A DNA stretch of 64,000 bases from Batillaria attramentaria. Taxonomy: Eukaryota > Mollusca > Gastropoda > Batillariidae. Position 1 is the stretch's first letter; every line of letters starts with the position of its first letter. The translations under genes and the position numbers were made by a program. The notes under the pieces were generated by a model that did not search any database, had not been told where the DNA came from, and worked only from the letters and a program-made list of their open reading frames with translations. Positions 20,880 to 30,738 of this stretch are shown one piece after another. The stretch covers positions 955,001 through 1,019,000 of the forward strand of contig JACVVK020000017.1 of NCBI GenBank assembly GCA_018292915.2, in the 5' to 3' direction.

Positions 20880-21240
20880 CACATCATCATCATCATCATC
20901 ATCATCATCATAAATAATAATGAGGATTTAATTAAAGGCTGTCAGGAGGAAGGCCACTACAATTGTCAACGACCCCACCCACCCCCTCCATGATCAGTTC
21001 CAAGAACTCCAGTCTGGGCGCCGCTACAGAGTACCGAGACCGAGGAAAAATTTGTTTAAGAAATCTTTCATTCCCTCAGCAGTATCTATTTTAAACTCAC
21101 GACTGTGTCCCCAGCCCGTCCCCAGTATGTATAGATTTTATTTGTTGAGATTTTCATAACTGTGCTTACTCCTCAGCTGTGTCATGTCCGCTATGCCCTT
21201 GCCATCTTTTAGTTTAGATTTCTTAGTTTAGTAGCATAGT
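20880..21240. other. ATC repeat, otherwise no gene recognised
   Basis: (ATC)n at 20,883-20,910, then unique-looking sequence to 21,240. Confidence 0.4.
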
Positions 21241-21241
21241 A

Positions 21242-21320
21242 TTAGACTTGGACATCACACATTACTTTAGGATCTGTGTTTAATATGTATGGATTTATAT
21301 GTCTAGATAAATAAATGTAG

Positions 21321-21397
<77 letters not shown>

Positions 21398-21480
21398 CCA
21401 GAAGAAAATTTTCTGCCATCGACAGACAATAAAGTTATATTGAATTGAATTGAATTGAATTGAATTGAATTTGTCTGGCG
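21242..21480 (+). mobile_element. LINE-type 3' end with (GT)n and (TTGAA)n tail
   Basis: A 70-bp GT tract (21,325-21,394) is followed by gacaataaagttatattg and (AATTG)n at 21,440-21,472, a tail type seen inverted at 32.26 and 34.92 kb. Confidence 0.6.
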
Positions 21481-21714
21481 TCCAATCTCCTGCTGGAGCT
21501 CTGGGCGCCTTACAATAGCAGAGTAGAATTACACACATGTCAAATTACATACTCGTTAAATACACGTCACATACACGTTACACACAGTTATGGCACATCC
21601 TAACACGACATAATGATGGTGACAGTGATGGTAGAGCAGTCAATTCAGTCTATATAATACAGGCGGGGAAAAAAATGGGATTTTAGCGCTTTAGAAAGAG
21701 TCAGGGGACATCGG

Positions 21715-21915
21715 CTATTCAAGTTTCGGAATTTAGAACTGTACTTTTTTCGTGGGATGAAGCAGATAAGGAGAAAGCCGGAGCACCCGGAGAGAACCTT
21801 CGACCATTGTCATGTCCATGAACGATGCCAAAGGCTAGACGTGAAACATCCCAAGCCCCACGCGGGACCCGAACACCCGAATCTCTCACAATGGTGACAG
21901 ACGGGATCAGGAATT
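21715..21915 (-). mobile_element. diverged type 3 composite SINE
   Basis: tttcggaatttagaactg, gccggagcacccggagagaa and acccgaacacccgaatctct correspond to the body and head of the type 3 family in reverse. It is highly mutated. Confidence 0.5.
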
Positions 21916-22165
21916 CGCCTCCCACCCAAATAAACACAACACCACCAAGAACAGTAACAAGAGTAACAAAGAAAATCATAACCACTTTGCTATGCTTCGA
22001 GCCATGAACAACGCGAGTTCGTTCTCTTCTATGCTTAGGGAACTGCATTTTCAGGGACGTTGTCGTCAAAATCGATTTTTTTAATTATAGTTATTTTCGC
22101 AATTTTAAATGTGGTACAACGCAGAAATTCACGCAGGTATCTGTGTGCACGACTCTGTGCACCTG

Positions 22166-22300
<135 letters not shown>

Positions 22301-22329
22301 AGAAAAGGAAAAAAGTCTGAATTAAATTC

Positions 22330-22795
22330 TCAGCTCATCGACAAAAAAAGTAGTGTATAATGCAGTTGAATTAAAAGTAAAACGCAAAATAGAATAATGC
22401 GAATATACTGAAAATCAGTAGGGTAAGACAAAATAACTGACAAAAACTTAAATAAAATAAGTTTCAAACCGAGAACAAACTACCAATAAAATGAAGTAAA
22501 ACACACATTTAAAACAAAAACAAAAACAGAAAACAAATAAAATATAATCAAATTAAATAGCATGATATAAAATAAATAGAACAAAAATTGACTGATATAA
22601 TAATTATAGCATTCAATATTTAAAAAAAAAAAAATGCACAACTGTATGACTGACGATTAATTTTTTTTAAAGATTAAAATAAGATACCCTTTCCTCGGAA
22701 AAAAAAGAAGACGAAAAATATGTCTTGTGAGAAATTAAATTAAATTAAATTAAATTAAAACTGAATTGAATTAAATTAAAACCGTGGTGACACAT
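22330..22795 (+). repeat. A/T-rich flank of GPCR copy 1 with (AAATT)n
   Basis: AAATTAAATT repeats (22,733-22,785) are followed by accgtggtgacac. The same order appears before GPCR copy 2 at 26,335-26,460 (aaattaaatt..., acagtggtaacac). The block is therefore part of a duplicated unit. Confidence 0.6.
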
Positions 22796-22859
22796 TTATA
22801 CAAGTGTAAGTTCTGATTTTGCGTAGTTGCTGCTAGGAATCCAGGAAATAGGTGCTTTG

Positions 22860-23215
22860 TCTCCGTACGTGTGTCTAGTGATTCAAGAAGCCAGTCTTGA
22901 CTCTACGTAGTTCAGATCAGTTGAGAAATCAGAACTGGTATAGGAATCGGTCCTGATTTTCCCTGAGCCAGATTCGTTTTCCATCGAAAGGCCAGTCTTC
23001 AATTTCTGTAAATCGATCCGATGATTCATCAAGAAACCAGTCTTTCAGATTTATTAATTACAAAGAAATTAGTCCTTATTTTTACTTTGTCAGCTCGTTG
23101 TTCATCAAGAAACTAGTCCAATCTGTACTTCGGTCTGGTGATACATCAAAATAACTTCTCCGATTGTCCCTAGATCTCTACGACCCAGTCATCAGTCCCT
23201 ATTCTCAGTTTTCGC
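22860..23215 (+). repeat. degenerate about 50-bp repeats upstream of GPCR copy 1
   Basis: Loose copies of 'tgattcatcaagaaaccagtcct' recur near 22,880, 22,920, 22,985, 23,030, 23,108 and 23,190. A similar set lies upstream of GPCR copy 2 (26,940-27,085). Confidence 0.5.
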
Positions 23216-23540
23216 TATTTTGACGAGGTCAAAATCAATCAGGAGTGTACACACTGCTCAGATAAGGAGAAGGAAGTGGCGCTGGGTTGGACACACGTTG
23301 CGGAAGAGCCAGACTAATATCACCCGTCACGCACTTGACTGGAACCCACAAGGAAAACGAAAAAGGGGGCGCCCAAAGCAGGCATGGAGGCGTAGCGTCC
23401 AGGACGAGCTGAAAGCCGCCGGCCAAACCTAGGAGTGGGAGTCTGCAAAAACAGCAGCCAGAGATCACAGGAAGTGGTGAAGAACTGTCGAGGCCCTATG
23501 CTCCACAAGGAGTAAAGAGGAATGAATAAATAAAATTAAT
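23216..23540 (+). pseudogene. LINE C-terminal fragment, RTE-like
   Basis: The plus-strand frame encodes RRKWRWVGHTLRKSQ, HALDWNPQGKRKRGRPKQAW and RRSVQDELKAAG. After a stop it gives ARDHRKW and VEALCSTRSKE. This is the recognisable C-terminal tail of widespread animal LINE polyproteins. A short A/T-rich end (gaatgaataaataaaa) follows. It sits directly 5' of GPCR copy 1 and is unrelated to that gene. Confidence 0.75.
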
Positions 23541-23609
23541 GATATTCTCAGTTGTTCAGTCGAGGGGTGCTTTGAAACAAGCTGGCATAACTATAGCTTT
23601 GACTTCATC

Positions 23610-23983
23610 ATGGCAAATGTGAGCTCAGTATCTAACAGTAATTTGTCCAGCGGAATAATAAATCAGACACTACATGTGCCAGAGGGATGCCTAGTGATAC
23701 CGTTAACGGACTTTGTACCGTGGAACAACCCGGACAACATCATAAGCGAACAGGCTGTGCACGAAATCGACAGATTTGTTCACGCCGTGTGCTTTCCGAT
23801 TCTGTTTCTTGTCAGCGTCGTCACCAACCCTCTGAACATGGCCGTGGCTTACAAGCACGGTCTGAGAGAGAGGATCAACCTGTGTATTTTTAGTTTGGCT
23901 TTTCTGGACATGGCGTACTTCATCAACGTCGTATGTTTTTTGGGAGATTCGATGTACATGCTGGGACTAGGATCACCTGGAGA
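23610..23983 (+). CDS. class A GPCR copy 1, exon 1 (N-terminus, TM1-TM2)
   Basis: This is the first coding exon of a 378-residue, seven-helix receptor at the plasma membrane. The start (23,610) aligns with an in-frame ATG in the paralogue. The N-terminal tail has N-glycosylation sequons (NVS, NLS, NQT) and the shared WNNPDN motif. TM1 is about residues 52-76 (PILFLVSVVTNPLNMAVAY, with N-P-L-N replacing the usual G-N-x). TM2 is RINLCIFSLAFLDMAYF, with the conserved LxxxD aspartate. The donor GTAAGG follows at 23,984, splitting a codon after its second base. The receptor resembles the large chemosensory GPCR families of gastropods; the ligand is unknown. Upstream non-coding exons are possible. 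Confidence 0.85.
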
Positions 23984-24388
23984 GTAAGGAGAAAGTTTCA
24001 TTTGTTTTTAGATAGTTTTACGTGAGCACGTACATCATACATACATACATACATACATACATACATACATAACATTACATTACATACATACAGGCTTATA
24101 TGCGTACATGCACACATACACACATAAATGCATACATACAGGATCACATGCATGCATAACATTCATTATGTACCGAATATTTTGACACATCTTTAAATAT
24201 GCATTAGCTTTACTTACTTCCCTTACTTTCAAACTGACCTGATTGAGCACATGTTTTCGGCTTTAGCTACGCCTTTGTTCCTGCTCTCTCTCTCTCTCTC
24301 TCATTATATACATATACAGTCACATCAAAATATATATTCAGGTCTGCCTGCACTCCGAAGTTTGTGATTGTCTTATCTGTCTACACAG
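23984..24388 (+). other. phase-2 intron of GPCR copy 1
   Basis: A 405-bp GT-AG intron (gtaagg ... tctgtctacacag). It contains (ACAT)n at about 24,033-24,070 and a TC tract at 24,283-24,302. Splicing gives one continuous frame into exon 2. The paralogue at 27.1 kb has no intron at this position. Confidence 0.85.
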
Positions 24389-25151
24389 CGATGTGGGAAA
24401 GTCGTCAGAATTCGCTATAAGAAACCGCCTGCTCATTTTCTTCGCCCTCAATTTTGCCTCGGATTTCGTGACGACAGTCATCGCTTGCGAGAGATGCCTG
24501 TGTGTGATGAGTCCTCTACGCTCCAAGACAATGATGGAAACCAAGACCTTGGCCATTATCATAGTGGTGGGTTGTGCCATACTCGTTGTCGGCTACTTTC
24601 CTGTAGGTATGCGATGGAGCATAGCGTGTATTCACGATGCTGCTACAAACATCACAACGACTCGTATAATCCTCAGCAAGTTCTACCTCAGTAACCGAGA
24701 GCTTGTGGATTTGCTGGACAGCGTGCTGTTTGGTTTTGTCCTGCCGATCGTGATGGTCACCATTGTGTCGATAACGACTGTCGCGACAGTGGACAGACTG
24801 TTCAAAATGGCCGCTTGGAGAGGGAAGGCGTCAACGGCAGCCTCGTTGTCACCTGGCGAGATTGGACTGACCCGGGTGCTGGTCGGAACGTCTATACTGT
24901 TTATCGTCTGCTCTGTTCCGTCAATACTGAAGGGAGTCCTAATATTGGTCATTGCGGATTTCAGTTTTGCAGGACGGTTCCGGAATTTGTACTTCACCTA
25001 TGGTTACTTAGAACTGTTGATTATCTACATCAAATTGTCTTTTAATTTCTTCCTCTACATATCCTTAGGTTCTAGATTTAGAGAAACACTGAAAGAAATG
25101 TTTAAATGCTGCTTTTGGAGTCACAAACAAAACCAGTCTGTTAGACATTAA
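24389..25151 (+). CDS. class A GPCR copy 1, exon 2 (TM3-TM7, C-tail)
   Basis: It carries TM3 ending in the ERC motif (24,489-24,497; the DRY-box equivalent, needed for G-protein coupling), then CVMSPLRSK and TM4. The second extracellular loop contains the likely disulphide Cys. TM5 is FGFVLPIVMVTIVSITTVAT and TM6 is VLVGTSILFIVCSVPSILKG, which lacks the usual F-x-x-C-W-x-P. TM7 is IIYIKLSFNFFLYISLGSRF, with N-F-F-L-Y in place of NPxxY. A short basic tail (CCFWSHKQNQSVRH) has palmitoylatable cysteines. The frame is intact to TAA, so the gene looks functional. The divergent TM6/TM7 motifs fit lineage-specific chemoreceptors better than aminergic or peptide receptors, but no subfamily can be fixed by eye. 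Confidence 0.85.
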
Positions 25152-25339
25152 TCTGTTGGTTATTGTTCCTGCTTTGTCATGAAAGCTATCTTCCCAATAA
25201 TCTTGTCAATCTTATTTCAGCAGCCGGCGTAAACGTCCAGGAGTGCTAATGTCCGTATGTTTTGGTAAATGCAATAGTTTTTAGGAATGTTTGTCGCTGC
25301 CAGGTCGCTGCCAAAAAGAATCTAGCTTTGGGGATGTTC

Positions 25340-25555
25340 AGGGTCGTCGAGGTAACTGAATGGTAGCCCTTCAATGCTTGGATCGTAAGCTCGAATCCCG
25401 GCTGGGGGGAAATAGTTGTGCTGGCCTTGTTCTCTCTTTTTTTTTAAATTCATTTTTTTACATGTGTACCTTGTACCTGGCCTTGTTCTCGTTGCCCCCT
25501 CATTAATATCACCCATACGTGGTGAGAAAGGGCGTGAAACTCCCAAACAGTTGTT
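25340..25555 (+). mobile_element. diverged tRNA-Arg SINE with internal duplication
   Basis: Head and body elements are present (tgaatggtag, gctcgaatcccggctgggg, gtgctggccttgttctc). 'ctggccttgttctc' occurs twice, separated by a T-rich insert, before ttaatatcacccatacgtgg and gtgaaactcccaaac. Confidence 0.65.
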
Positions 25556-25918
25556 GAAACTTGAACTGTGGGTCCAGCGGCATGCGAGGGATTGGCAACA
25601 GACGTGATCACCGACTTGTGCCGCGGACTGCTCGTGGTAAACTCTGATGTTTGTCGATGAATCTTGCGGCAGTTGTGAACTGTTCTGGGCGCAGCTTCAA
25701 TGTCAACAGCAGCTCACTGAATATAAACAACAGATCCTTTTTCGCTTTTTTTTTCAGTAACTTCCGATGCCGAAACGTGTGTCGAGTCAATTCAAGTCAG
25801 TTTCCCCTACCCATCTGACTTTGTATAGACAGTAAAGATGTCTCTTGAAACGTAGGGCGGTTTTTAGCTCTTTTTTTGTAATTCTGAGGTTGGAACAATG
25901 CTGAAACGTGCTCGGCGC

Positions 25919-25951
<33 letters not shown>

Positions 25952-25963
25952 GTGCGTGTGTGC

Positions 25964-26010
<47 letters not shown>

Positions 26011-26025
26011 GGCGCGCGCGTATTT
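25919..26025 (+). repeat. (GC)n(GT)n compound microsatellite
   Basis: GC-repeat ends flank a long GT tract. It lies 5' of GPCR copy 2 in the position where (GTGC)(GT)(GA) lies 5' of copy 1. Confidence 0.9.
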
Positions 26026-26039
26026 GTGGTAAGTTTAAA

Positions 26040-26460
26040 CAAAACTAAACTAAACTAAAATCTGAACTGAGTGCTTAGTACGACGCAAAAAAGTATACAT
26101 TACAGTACAATTACAAAACACCAACAAAAACAAAACAAAAAGCAAAACCAACGCAGAATGAAACAAAGAAGATGTAAAGAAATTACTCCCAACCACTTTA
26201 AACGAAAATAGCATGCAAGCAGAACCAAAAAAAAAAACAAAAACAAAAAACCTGAAATATAATACCATACAAGTGTACTGAAACTAAGTAGGAAAAAAAA
26301 TAATTAAATGCAAAATTACTGTTAAAAACGGCAAAAAAATTAAATTAAATTAAATTAGAATAAAATACATTAAACTATAATTAAATTGAATTAAATTAAA
26401 TTAAGATTCAAAATTAAGGGTGATAAAAAATGAAATAATAGAAAACAGTGGTAACACTCA
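26040..26460 (+). repeat. A-rich flank of GPCR copy 2 with (AAATT)n
   Basis: A-rich sequence with AACAAAAAC blocks, AAATTAAATT repeats and cagtggtaacac. It corresponds in order to 22,330-22,795. Confidence 0.55.
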
Positions 26461-26499
26461 TAATATTCCTTCATTCCTTCATTTGTAGTCGTAATACGT

Positions 26500-27110
26500 G
26501 TAGTCTCTACAGGAATCAGTGTCAGTTGAGCTCGTTACATTTCAGCTTTTGACTTTGTCTTTAACTCAAATCGATGTTTCGGGCGCTTGACTTAAATATA
26601 TACTTTTACATTTAGCTAATTCTGTCGAAGAGAAGTTGCGAAGGTTCAGCCAGTGTGAGTTCTTGGACAAACGAAACTTCTGATCTCACTTCATGGCATA
26701 GAAATCTAAACCAGAGACAAAATCAAACTCGACATCACGCAAAGAACAATAACCATTGATTCTCGTTGGTTGAATTTCTCTATTCACCCAGTAATCAGTT
26801 CTGAATGTCCGTGGTTCAGTCCAACACTTTATCAATAAATTAGCTCCGAAAATCCTCAATACCCACGCAGATAAGCCTAACAATTCATCAGGACTCTCAG
26901 AGGTGGTACGGCAGTTCAACTGACCTGTGCTTGGTCTCAGTATATTTGTCTCAGTCTCGTAATTTGTCGAGAAATAAGTCCTGTTCTCCGTGGCTGTCTA
27001 GTAATTCATTAAGAAATCAGTCTCGATTCTACGTGGTTTTGTGGTTTTGTCCGACCAGTTCATCAGTCTTGATTATCCGCTCTTCGCTTCAGGGGTTACT
27101 TTCGAACAAG
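26500..27110 (+). repeat. upstream region of GPCR copy 2 with degenerate repeats
   Basis: 'attcattaagaaatcagtctcgattctacgtgg' and variants recur (26,945, 26,970, 27,005, 27,060), matching the 22.86-23.2 kb set. No additional exon is supported. Confidence 0.45.
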
Positions 27111-27134
27111 ATGACCTACCGCTTCGACTTCAAC

Positions 27135-27812
27135 ATGACAACTGTCAGCTCGTTTTCAAACAACAAATCTCATAACGAAATGATAAACCAGACAGTCCAT
27201 GTACCAGACGGGTGCCTGGTTCTACAGTTTACGGACTTTGTGCCGTGGAACAACCCGGACAACCTCATGAGCCAAGAGAGCATGGACGCTTATGAGAAGT
27301 TTGTTCACGGGGTGTGCCTTCCGATTTTGTTTCTTGTCAGCATTGTCACCAACCCTTTGAACATGGCCGTAGCCTACAAGCACGGTCTGGGAGAGAGAAT
27401 CAACCTGTGTATTTTTGCTCTGGCGTTTCTGGACATGGCGTTCTTTATCACCGCCTTCAGCATTTATGCAGACAAACTATACAGGATGATAGTAGGTTCC
27501 ATCGGAAGATATGGACAAACTACACTTTTCTTCGCTAAAAACCATTTGTTGGGTTTAGTTGGAATAAAGTTTGCCTCGGACTTCCTTACGACAATCATCG
27601 CATGCGAGAGATGTCTGTGTGTGATGAATCCTCTACGCTCTAAGACCATCATGAAAACAAAAACCATGCCCGCCATCATTCTCGTGGTTTGTCCCATAAT
27701 CCTAGGGGGTTTCTTAACTGTTTGTGAACAAGGAAGATATTCCCGCAACCAAAAAGCTGTCAAGCTGACCTCTTTATATAAACAAAATACTGTTGGTAAA
27801 ATAATACGCTAA
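27135..27812 (+). pseudogene. class A GPCR copy 2, intronless, ends after TM4
   Basis: It is about 60-65% identical by eye to copy 1 from its start through TM4: CLVLQFTDFVPWNNPDN, FLVSIVTNPLNMAVAYKHGL, INLCIFALAFLDMAFF, and the ERC motif in ACERCLCVMNPLRSK. The frame continues across the place where copy 1 has its intron. Similarity stops at 27,730 (IILGGFLTVC), after which 27 unrelated residues lead to TAA at 27,810. TM5-7 are not found downstream; a SINE starts 12 bp after the stop. A 4-helix receptor cannot signal normally, so it is probably a pseudogene. A missed downstream exon beyond the insertion is the alternative. An ATG 24 bp earlier (27,111) is in frame. Confidence 0.75.
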
Positions 27813-27952
27813 TCAGTCAATGAATGGGGGAGCCGGGATAAACCAAAGGCAGAGCGTTGGACTATCAATGCTCGGGTCGTGAGTTCGAATCCCGTCTGAG
27901 GCCAGATATTTGTACCGGCCTTTTTCTCTTTTCCCCGTCTTTGATATCACCT

Positions 27953-28170
27953 TACATGGTGGAAATGGGAGTTAAAGATCTAAGCTCCCAACAAAAAGCT
28001 TTCCTTAGAGTGAAACAAATGTACAGATTCGACCGTGCAAGCACAGTCAACTCGTCACATTTGCAAAGTTCACACAGTGTCCAGTTCTAAACCGCGGTAT
28101 AACCGTGCCGAAAAACTGCCCCCATTTCCTGTCGGGACCCGTCCACGGTACTGTGCACATCTCCGTGCAG
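27953..28170 (+). repeat. left arm of 1.1-kb inverted repeat
   Basis: Begins tacatggtggaaatgggagt and runs through aagatctaagctccc, accgtgcaagcacagtcaac and cccatttcctgtcggg to ccgtgcag. It pairs with 28,864-29,080 at roughly 85% identity. The outermost 25 bases are the SINE 3' part. Confidence 0.85.
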
Positions 28171-28489
28171 TGGTCATCCGTCCGTGAAGTGGTCATCCGT
28201 CCGTGAAGTGGTCATCACAGCAGCCGTGAGCGAGTTAGTACTGTCTGCAGTGACCCCTATACAAGTCGTGTCACTTTCGAATTTGGTCGCTCGTATGCCG
28301 TGCTGTCGCCGTCAGAATGGTGCAACAAATCTTGACGGTAATTTTGTTTTTTCTTTAATTATTAGTATTATTTATTTATTTATTTATTTAATTTATTTAT
28401 TTATTTATTATTATTTATTTATTTATTCTTTTTTCTTTTTCTTTTTTTTTTTGGGGGGGGGGGGTATTTCACTGCTATCTGGCGTACAT

Positions 28490-28543
<54 letters not shown>

Positions 28544-28863
28544 AATGGCCAATTTAGACTATAACTGAACGAGAAAAAAAAATGATACAAAGTTTATGAT
28601 CTAAAAGACTGTCAACCATATGACCAGGTCACATGTGAGAAATGAAGAGCACGCGGGCACTCAGATTTGCCAAGCGCGTTTTATCGGCAACATTTCCAAA
28701 TTGCGGTTTTACTTTTGGTTCTGCAAGCCCCAGCTGAAATGTGTACGCTGATACAAACTTGCTTTCAAATACGCGTACTTAACGGCAGTAGCATAGCTTG
28801 CGCCATGTCCGACATTGCTCAGCCTCGAAACTGACGTACCGCGTGGTCACATAATGAGCCGGG
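28171..28863 (+). repeat. spacer of the inverted repeat with microsatellites
   Basis: It holds two and a half tandem copies of 'gtggtcatccgtccgtgaa' (28,171-28,215), ATTT repeats (28,365-28,435), a G run and (CA)n (28,494-28,540), then unique sequence. No transposase frame is seen. Confidence 0.7.
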
Positions 28864-29080
28864 CTGCACGGGGATGTGTACAGTAGCCTGGACGGACCCC
28901 GACAGGAAGTGGGGGCAGTTTATCGGCACGGTTTTGTCGCGGTTTCTGGACGCTGTGTGACCTCTGCAACTGTGACAGAGTTGACTGTGCTTGCACGGTC
29001 GGCTCTGTAAAATGTTTTTCACACTTCAGAAAGCTTTTTTGTTGGGAGCTTAGATCTTTAACTCCCTTTTCCACCATGTA
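28864..29080 (-). repeat. right arm of 1.1-kb inverted repeat
   Basis: Reverse complement of the left arm, ending accatgta at 29,080. It includes gacaggaagtgggggcagtt and gttgactgtgcttgcacggt. Confidence 0.85.
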
Positions 29081-29283
29081 GAGACGAGCTTTAAACTCCC
29101 AAACGACCACCCACTCCACCCAGTCAATGAGTGAGAATAGCTTACATGTCGAGAGAAACGCTGACACAGCAATAACAAACGGGTGACCTGGAAGTTGTGG
29201 ATCATCAACGGAGTCAAATTTTGTTCAAGTTCTTTGGTCGCTACGCCTACGTTGCGCAAGCAGCTTCGTGGAGGCACATATTC

Positions 29284-29285
<2 letters not shown>

Positions 29286-29346
<61 letters not shown>
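29286..29346 (+). repeat. (CA)n microsatellite
   Basis: 61-bp perfect CA tract. Confidence 0.97.
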
Positions 29347-29348
<2 letters not shown>

Positions 29349-29795
29349 CTCCAAAATGCACGCTCCTGTGTGAAAGTGAGGCCAAAGCAGTATTTACGCC
29401 AGTGAGTTGCATTCTCCGTTTCGCCGAGTCTCTGTCGCTGAATTCCTCCATAATTATGTAGAGGCGCAAGGGCCCAGCAGAACGGAGACTGCACCGAAGC
29501 ACCGTGACCTTAACGTCGAGTTTTACATACTGGCCCAGAACAAACACTCCAGTCTGTTCAGTGAGACGATTCCATGCTCTGCAGAGGCCTTCGCAGCGAG
29601 AACCAACCTTAGCACTGACAGGGAGGGCCCCGAGTTCGACTCCATCGGATGAGTCATACGAGCCATGCGTCAAATCAAGTCAATTTCCTCTGCGCATTTG
29701 ACTTAAGTCGTGTTCGGCTGTATAGGCGTTGAGACGCACCCAAATTACTGCTTAAAATATCTTTTCCGTGGACAGGTATTCTAAAGTACAAAAAA

Positions 29796-29880
29796 AATGG
29801 GTGATCCTAGATGTATTTTGTGTGCTGAATCCAAATCTGAAGATATCTCACCTGTAACGATTCGCATTTTTTTAGTGTCG
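29796..29880 (+). other. possible short coding remnant with a CxxC pair
   Basis: The plus-strand frame MGDPRCILCAESKSEDISPV resembles the zinc-binding N-termini of some transposon-like multigene families in molluscs. It degenerates after about 25 codons. This is similarity by impression only. Confidence 0.2.
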
Positions 29881-30364
29881 TCATTTTCAGTGTGGTCGAG
29901 GTAAGAGTGGTCTGTGTGATCTGTTTGGTGTGGCTTATGTGGGTGTTCTGTATGCCGGGTTGTCGTGGTTTTGGTGCAGGGTATTTGACGTGTGATGAGG
30001 ATGTTGTGGGTGCAGATGTGGATGTGAATGATGTGTGCGTATGTGTAGATGAGGATGGTGTAGATGCGAATGTGGAAGATGGTGGCATGGGTGTAGGTTT
30101 GTTTGATAAGGGTGGTGCAGGCAGGGGTACAGATGAGGCTGGTTCAGGTGTATGCGTGGATGAGAGTGGTGGTTTGGTTGAAAGTGGTGCAGATGTGGAT
30201 GTGTGTGAGGGTAGTGTAAGTGTATGTATGGATGAGGGTGGTGCAGATGTTGATGTGGGTTGTATGTGCACAGGTTTAGGTGAGTGTGGTGCGGATGCAG
30301 GTGTGGGCGTGCGCAAGTGTGGTGGTAGGGGTGTGTTCCTAGTGCATGCGTCAAGTAATGTCAT
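29807..30364 (-). CDS. Pro/Thr/Ser/His-rich open frame, hypothetical
   Basis: A 185-codon minus-strand frame, very rich in Pro, Ser, Thr and His and built on CA/CAC-rich DNA. Its ATG overlaps the stop of the 125-codon frame upstream (30,361-30,738), so the two could be one coding region broken by a one-base shift. The composition resembles mucin-like or collagen-flank linkers, but imperfect CA-rich repeats give long frames by chance and the plus strand is open too. No domain is seen. Confidence 0.2.
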   Translation of the reverse strand: MTLLDACTRNTPLPPHLRTPTPASAPHSPKPVHIQPTSTSAPPSSIHTLTLPSHTSTSAPLSTKPPLSSTHTPEPASSVPLPAPPLSNKPTPMPPSSTFASTPSSSTHTHTSFTSTSAPTTSSSHVKYPAPKPRQPGIQNTHISHTKQITQTTLTSTTLKMTTLKKCESLQVRYLQIWIQHTKYI

Positions 30365-30738
30365 GTGTGGTGTGTGTTCCTGTGTAATCTTGTGTTGAGT
30401 CTGTCCATTATGTTGTCTGTAAGTGTTGTAGTGCTAAGAAGAGAGTAGCCTTGATTGTTGTGATATGATTGAAGGTCCATGATGCGGTGTAGAAGAACAC
30501 TTTTGATTCTGAGGCTGATGTCTTTAAGAAGTTTTTGCATGAAGAAAGGTGTAGATCCGGGTAGTGTGAGCTGTGGTGCATATGTAAGTGGTGCTGGGAG
30601 GATGTTGTTGTTGTTTGAGTGGATGCCAGTGATGAGTTGGTCTAGTTGGTGTGCAATGTAGAAGTGTTGCAATGCTGTGTCAGTGTCTGTTGGATACGTG
30701 TCCATGGATTTGTCAAATTCTCTATTAATAATATCCAA
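30361..30738 (-). CDS. hypothetical open frame, less repetitive
   Basis: 125 codons on the minus strand with mixed composition (LDIINREFDKSMDTYP-like start, FFMQKLLKDISLRIKSVLLH, RIMDLQSYHNNQGYSLL). It reads more like a folded alpha-helical segment than the frames beside it. It ends at a stop overlapping the start of the Pro-rich frame. I do not recognise the family. It could be a decayed transposon ORF1 or a chance frame. Confidence 0.3.
   Translation of the reverse strand: MDIINREFDKSMDTYPTDTDTALQHFYIAHQLDQLITGIHSNNNNILPAPLTYAPQLTLPGSTPFFMQKLLKDISLRIKSVLLHRIMDLQSYHNNQGYSLLSTTTLTDNIMDRLNTRLHRNTHHT

Larger units (their letters stand above)
27824..29120 (+). mobile_element. tRNA-Arg SINE split by an inverted-repeat structure
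   Basis: A SINE head and body start at 27,824. The SINE's last bases (gctttaaactcccaaac plus a C/A-rich tail) are found only at about 29,089-29,120. The whole is flanked by cagtcaatga at 27,814-27,823 and 29,121-29,130. Everything between is the palindromic structure at 27,953-29,080. Confidence 0.7.

Noticed and set aside
29892..30398. Secreted-looking Asp/Gly/Val-rich protein on the plus strand
   Set aside because: Built from GT/GAT-rich repeats; hydrophobic start is a composition effect.
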